64,000 bases of DNA from Streptomyces sp. NRRL WC-3626 (lineage in GTDB: Bacteria; Actinomycetota; Actinomycetes; Streptomycetales; Streptomycetaceae): NCBI RefSeq assembly GCF_000718785.1, contig NZ_JOCA01000003.1, forward strand, positions 124,001 to 188,000. The letters are read 5' to 3'. The position numbers were made by a program, and so were the translations under genes. Shown here piece by piece: positions 63,223 to 64,000 of this stretch. Every line of letters begins with the position of its first letter. Position 1 is the first letter of the stretch. The notes under the pieces were generated by a model. It was not told the DNA's origin. It saw only the letters and a list, made by a program, of their open reading frames with translations, and did no database searches.

Positions 63223-63813
63223 TCAGGACGCCTTGCGGAGGCCTCCGAAGGCCACCTGGGTGACCGCGTCGGCGACCTCGCGCTCGTTCATGCCGCGCCC
63301 GTCCGGCCGGTACCACTCCACGATCGAGTTGATCATCCCGAAGACCAGCCGGGTCACCAGGCGCACCTCTATGTCCTCGCGCACGTCCCCGTCGGCCGCC
63401 GCCGCCTTCAGCAGGGCGGCCACCCGGTGGTCGAAGTCGCGCCGCCGCTCCAGCGCCCACCGTTCGGTGTCGGTGTTGCCGCGCACGCGCAGCAGCAGCG
63501 TCACGTACGGCAGCTCGGCGATCAGCACCTCGACCATGCGCCGTACGACGTACTCCAGGCGCTCGGCGGCGCGCCCCACGCGCGCGTGCTCCTCGTCGAG
63601 GATGCCGAAGAGGCCGTCCAGGGCCCGGCTCACCGCGCGGCGCAGCAGTTCCTCCTTGCCGGCCACGTGGTGGTAGATCGACGACTTGGAGATACCGGCC
63701 GCCTTGGAGAGGTGCTCCATGGAGGTGCCGTCGTAACCGCGGTCGTTGAACACCTGGACGGCGACGGACAGCAGCGTCTCCGGGGTGTACGTGTCGCGCT
63801 TGGCGGTGGTCAC
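63223..63813 (-). CDS. TetR regulator, probably of acyl-CoA/phenylacetate genes
   Basis: 196-aa TetR repressor. HTH Y-T-P-E-T-L-L-S-V-A-V-Q-V-F-N-D-R-G-Y-D-G-T-S-M-E-H-L-S-K-A-A-G-I-S-K-S-S-I-Y-H-H-V. Its GTG overlaps the upstream gene's stop (GTGA), so it shares an operon with a 3-hydroxyacyl-CoA dehydrogenase, a PaaR-like setting. Gap to bkdR is 4 bp. Confidence 0.88.
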   Translation of the reverse strand: MTTAKRDTYTPETLLSVAVQVFNDRGYDGTSMEHLSKAAGISKSSIYHHVAGKEELLRRAVSRALDGLFGILDEEHARVGRAAERLEYVVRRMVEVLIAELPYVTLLLRVRGNTDTERWALERRRDFDHRVAALLKAAAADGDVREDIEVRLVTRLVFGMINSIVEWYRPDGRGMNEREVADAVTQVAFGGLRKAS

Positions 63814-64000
63814 GAGGTTCCCTCCCGCTTGTCCGAGGCGTAGGCGTGGCGGTACAGGGCGAGGGAGGGCGCGTAGCGGCCGGACGGCTCGCACTGGTGC
63901 AGGTTGTCCAGCACGGAGCAGGCCCAGCCGCCGCCGAGGCGCCGGCTCCACTCCAACGGCCCCAGCGGGTAGTTCACACCCAGGCGCATCGCGGTGTCGA
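63810..64000 (-). CDS. 3-hydroxyacyl-CoA dehydrogenase (C-terminal part)
   Basis: Last 62 residues of a gene cut by the window edge: D-T-A-M-R-L-G-V-N-Y-P-L-G-P-L-E-W, the 3HCDH C-terminal helix motif, then a short tail. Oxidises 3-hydroxyacyl-CoA in beta-oxidation. Operon with the TetR gene. Confidence 0.85.
   Translation of the reverse strand, partial: DTAMRLGVNYPLGPLEWSRRLGGGWACSVLDNLHQCEPSGRYAPSLALYRHAYASDKREGTS

Overview
This is high-GC actinobacterial chromosome, almost certainly Streptomyces. Pointers are GTG/TTG starts, ATGA/GTGA stop-start overlaps, Streptomyces-type families (DUF6479, DUF397, Bpa, snpA/snpR, two bkd clusters, PASTA-like Ser/Thr kinases) and two 14-bp parS sites. 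The parS sites and housekeeping genes (metG, aspS) suggest the conserved core, probably on the oriC side. No tRNA, rRNA, CRISPR array, intact insertion sequence or prophage was seen.

Layout. 1-2.6 kb: a class A beta-lactamase (cut by the window edge) and a MecA_N-type penicillin-binding protein, next to a decayed LysR/beta-lactamase chimera. 2.7-9 kb: cold-shock protein, MerR regulator, a TetR/P450 divergent pair with two matching operator-like palindromes, small membrane and exported proteins, and a GH13 alpha-glucosidase. 9.4-18 kb: signalling and envelope genes (lipoprotein, GAF-ANTAR, HTH-TPR regulator, a 54-aa exported peptide, a caspase-fold-like protein, a SpoIIE-type phosphatase, membrane proteins, a membrane-anchored endonuclease/phosphatase). 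18-22 kb: snpA/snpR protease pair and a PhoX-type phosphatase with a clear PHO box. 22-29 kb: VWA protein, metG, a DUF397 remnant, PH-domain protein, Rpn/PD-(D/E)XK protein, aspS. 29-43 kb: PAS-GAF-SpoIIE-HATPase protein, pirin, SseB-like protein, acyl-CoA dehydrogenase, M18 aminopeptidase, LURP-one protein, nitrilase, MFS/GntR pair, D,D-carboxypeptidase. 43-47 kb: first branched-chain 2-oxoacid dehydrogenase operon (bkdFGH). 47-58.9 kb: divergent kinases, Bpa proteasome activator, quinone oxidoreductase, DrrAB-like ABC exporter, and potassium channel/moeA/mobA-like genes. 59-62.5 kb: second bkd operon (bkdABC) with divergent bkdR. 63.2-64 kb: TetR regulator and the end of a 3-hydroxyacyl-CoA dehydrogenase.

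How it fits together: the two bkd operons turn branched-chain 2-oxoacids into acyl-CoA starters for branched fatty acids and polyketides. The acyl-CoA dehydrogenase and 3-hydroxyacyl-CoA dehydrogenase belong to the same acyl-CoA economy. Most intergenic signals are strong hairpin terminators between convergent genes and palindromes between divergent ones.

Most interesting candidates: (1) an HTH-TPR regulator divergent from a tiny exported peptide across a three-half-site operator, which looks like a peptide-pheromone (RRNPP-like) circuit next to a degenerate caspase-fold protein; (2) a parS site lying inside the 13-bp overlap of moeA and a potassium-channel gene; (3) a start-codon hairpin on the Rpn-like gene; (4) a dispersed intergenic repeat with a second small repeat nested in its hairpin; (5) a LysR/beta-lactamase fusion scar.
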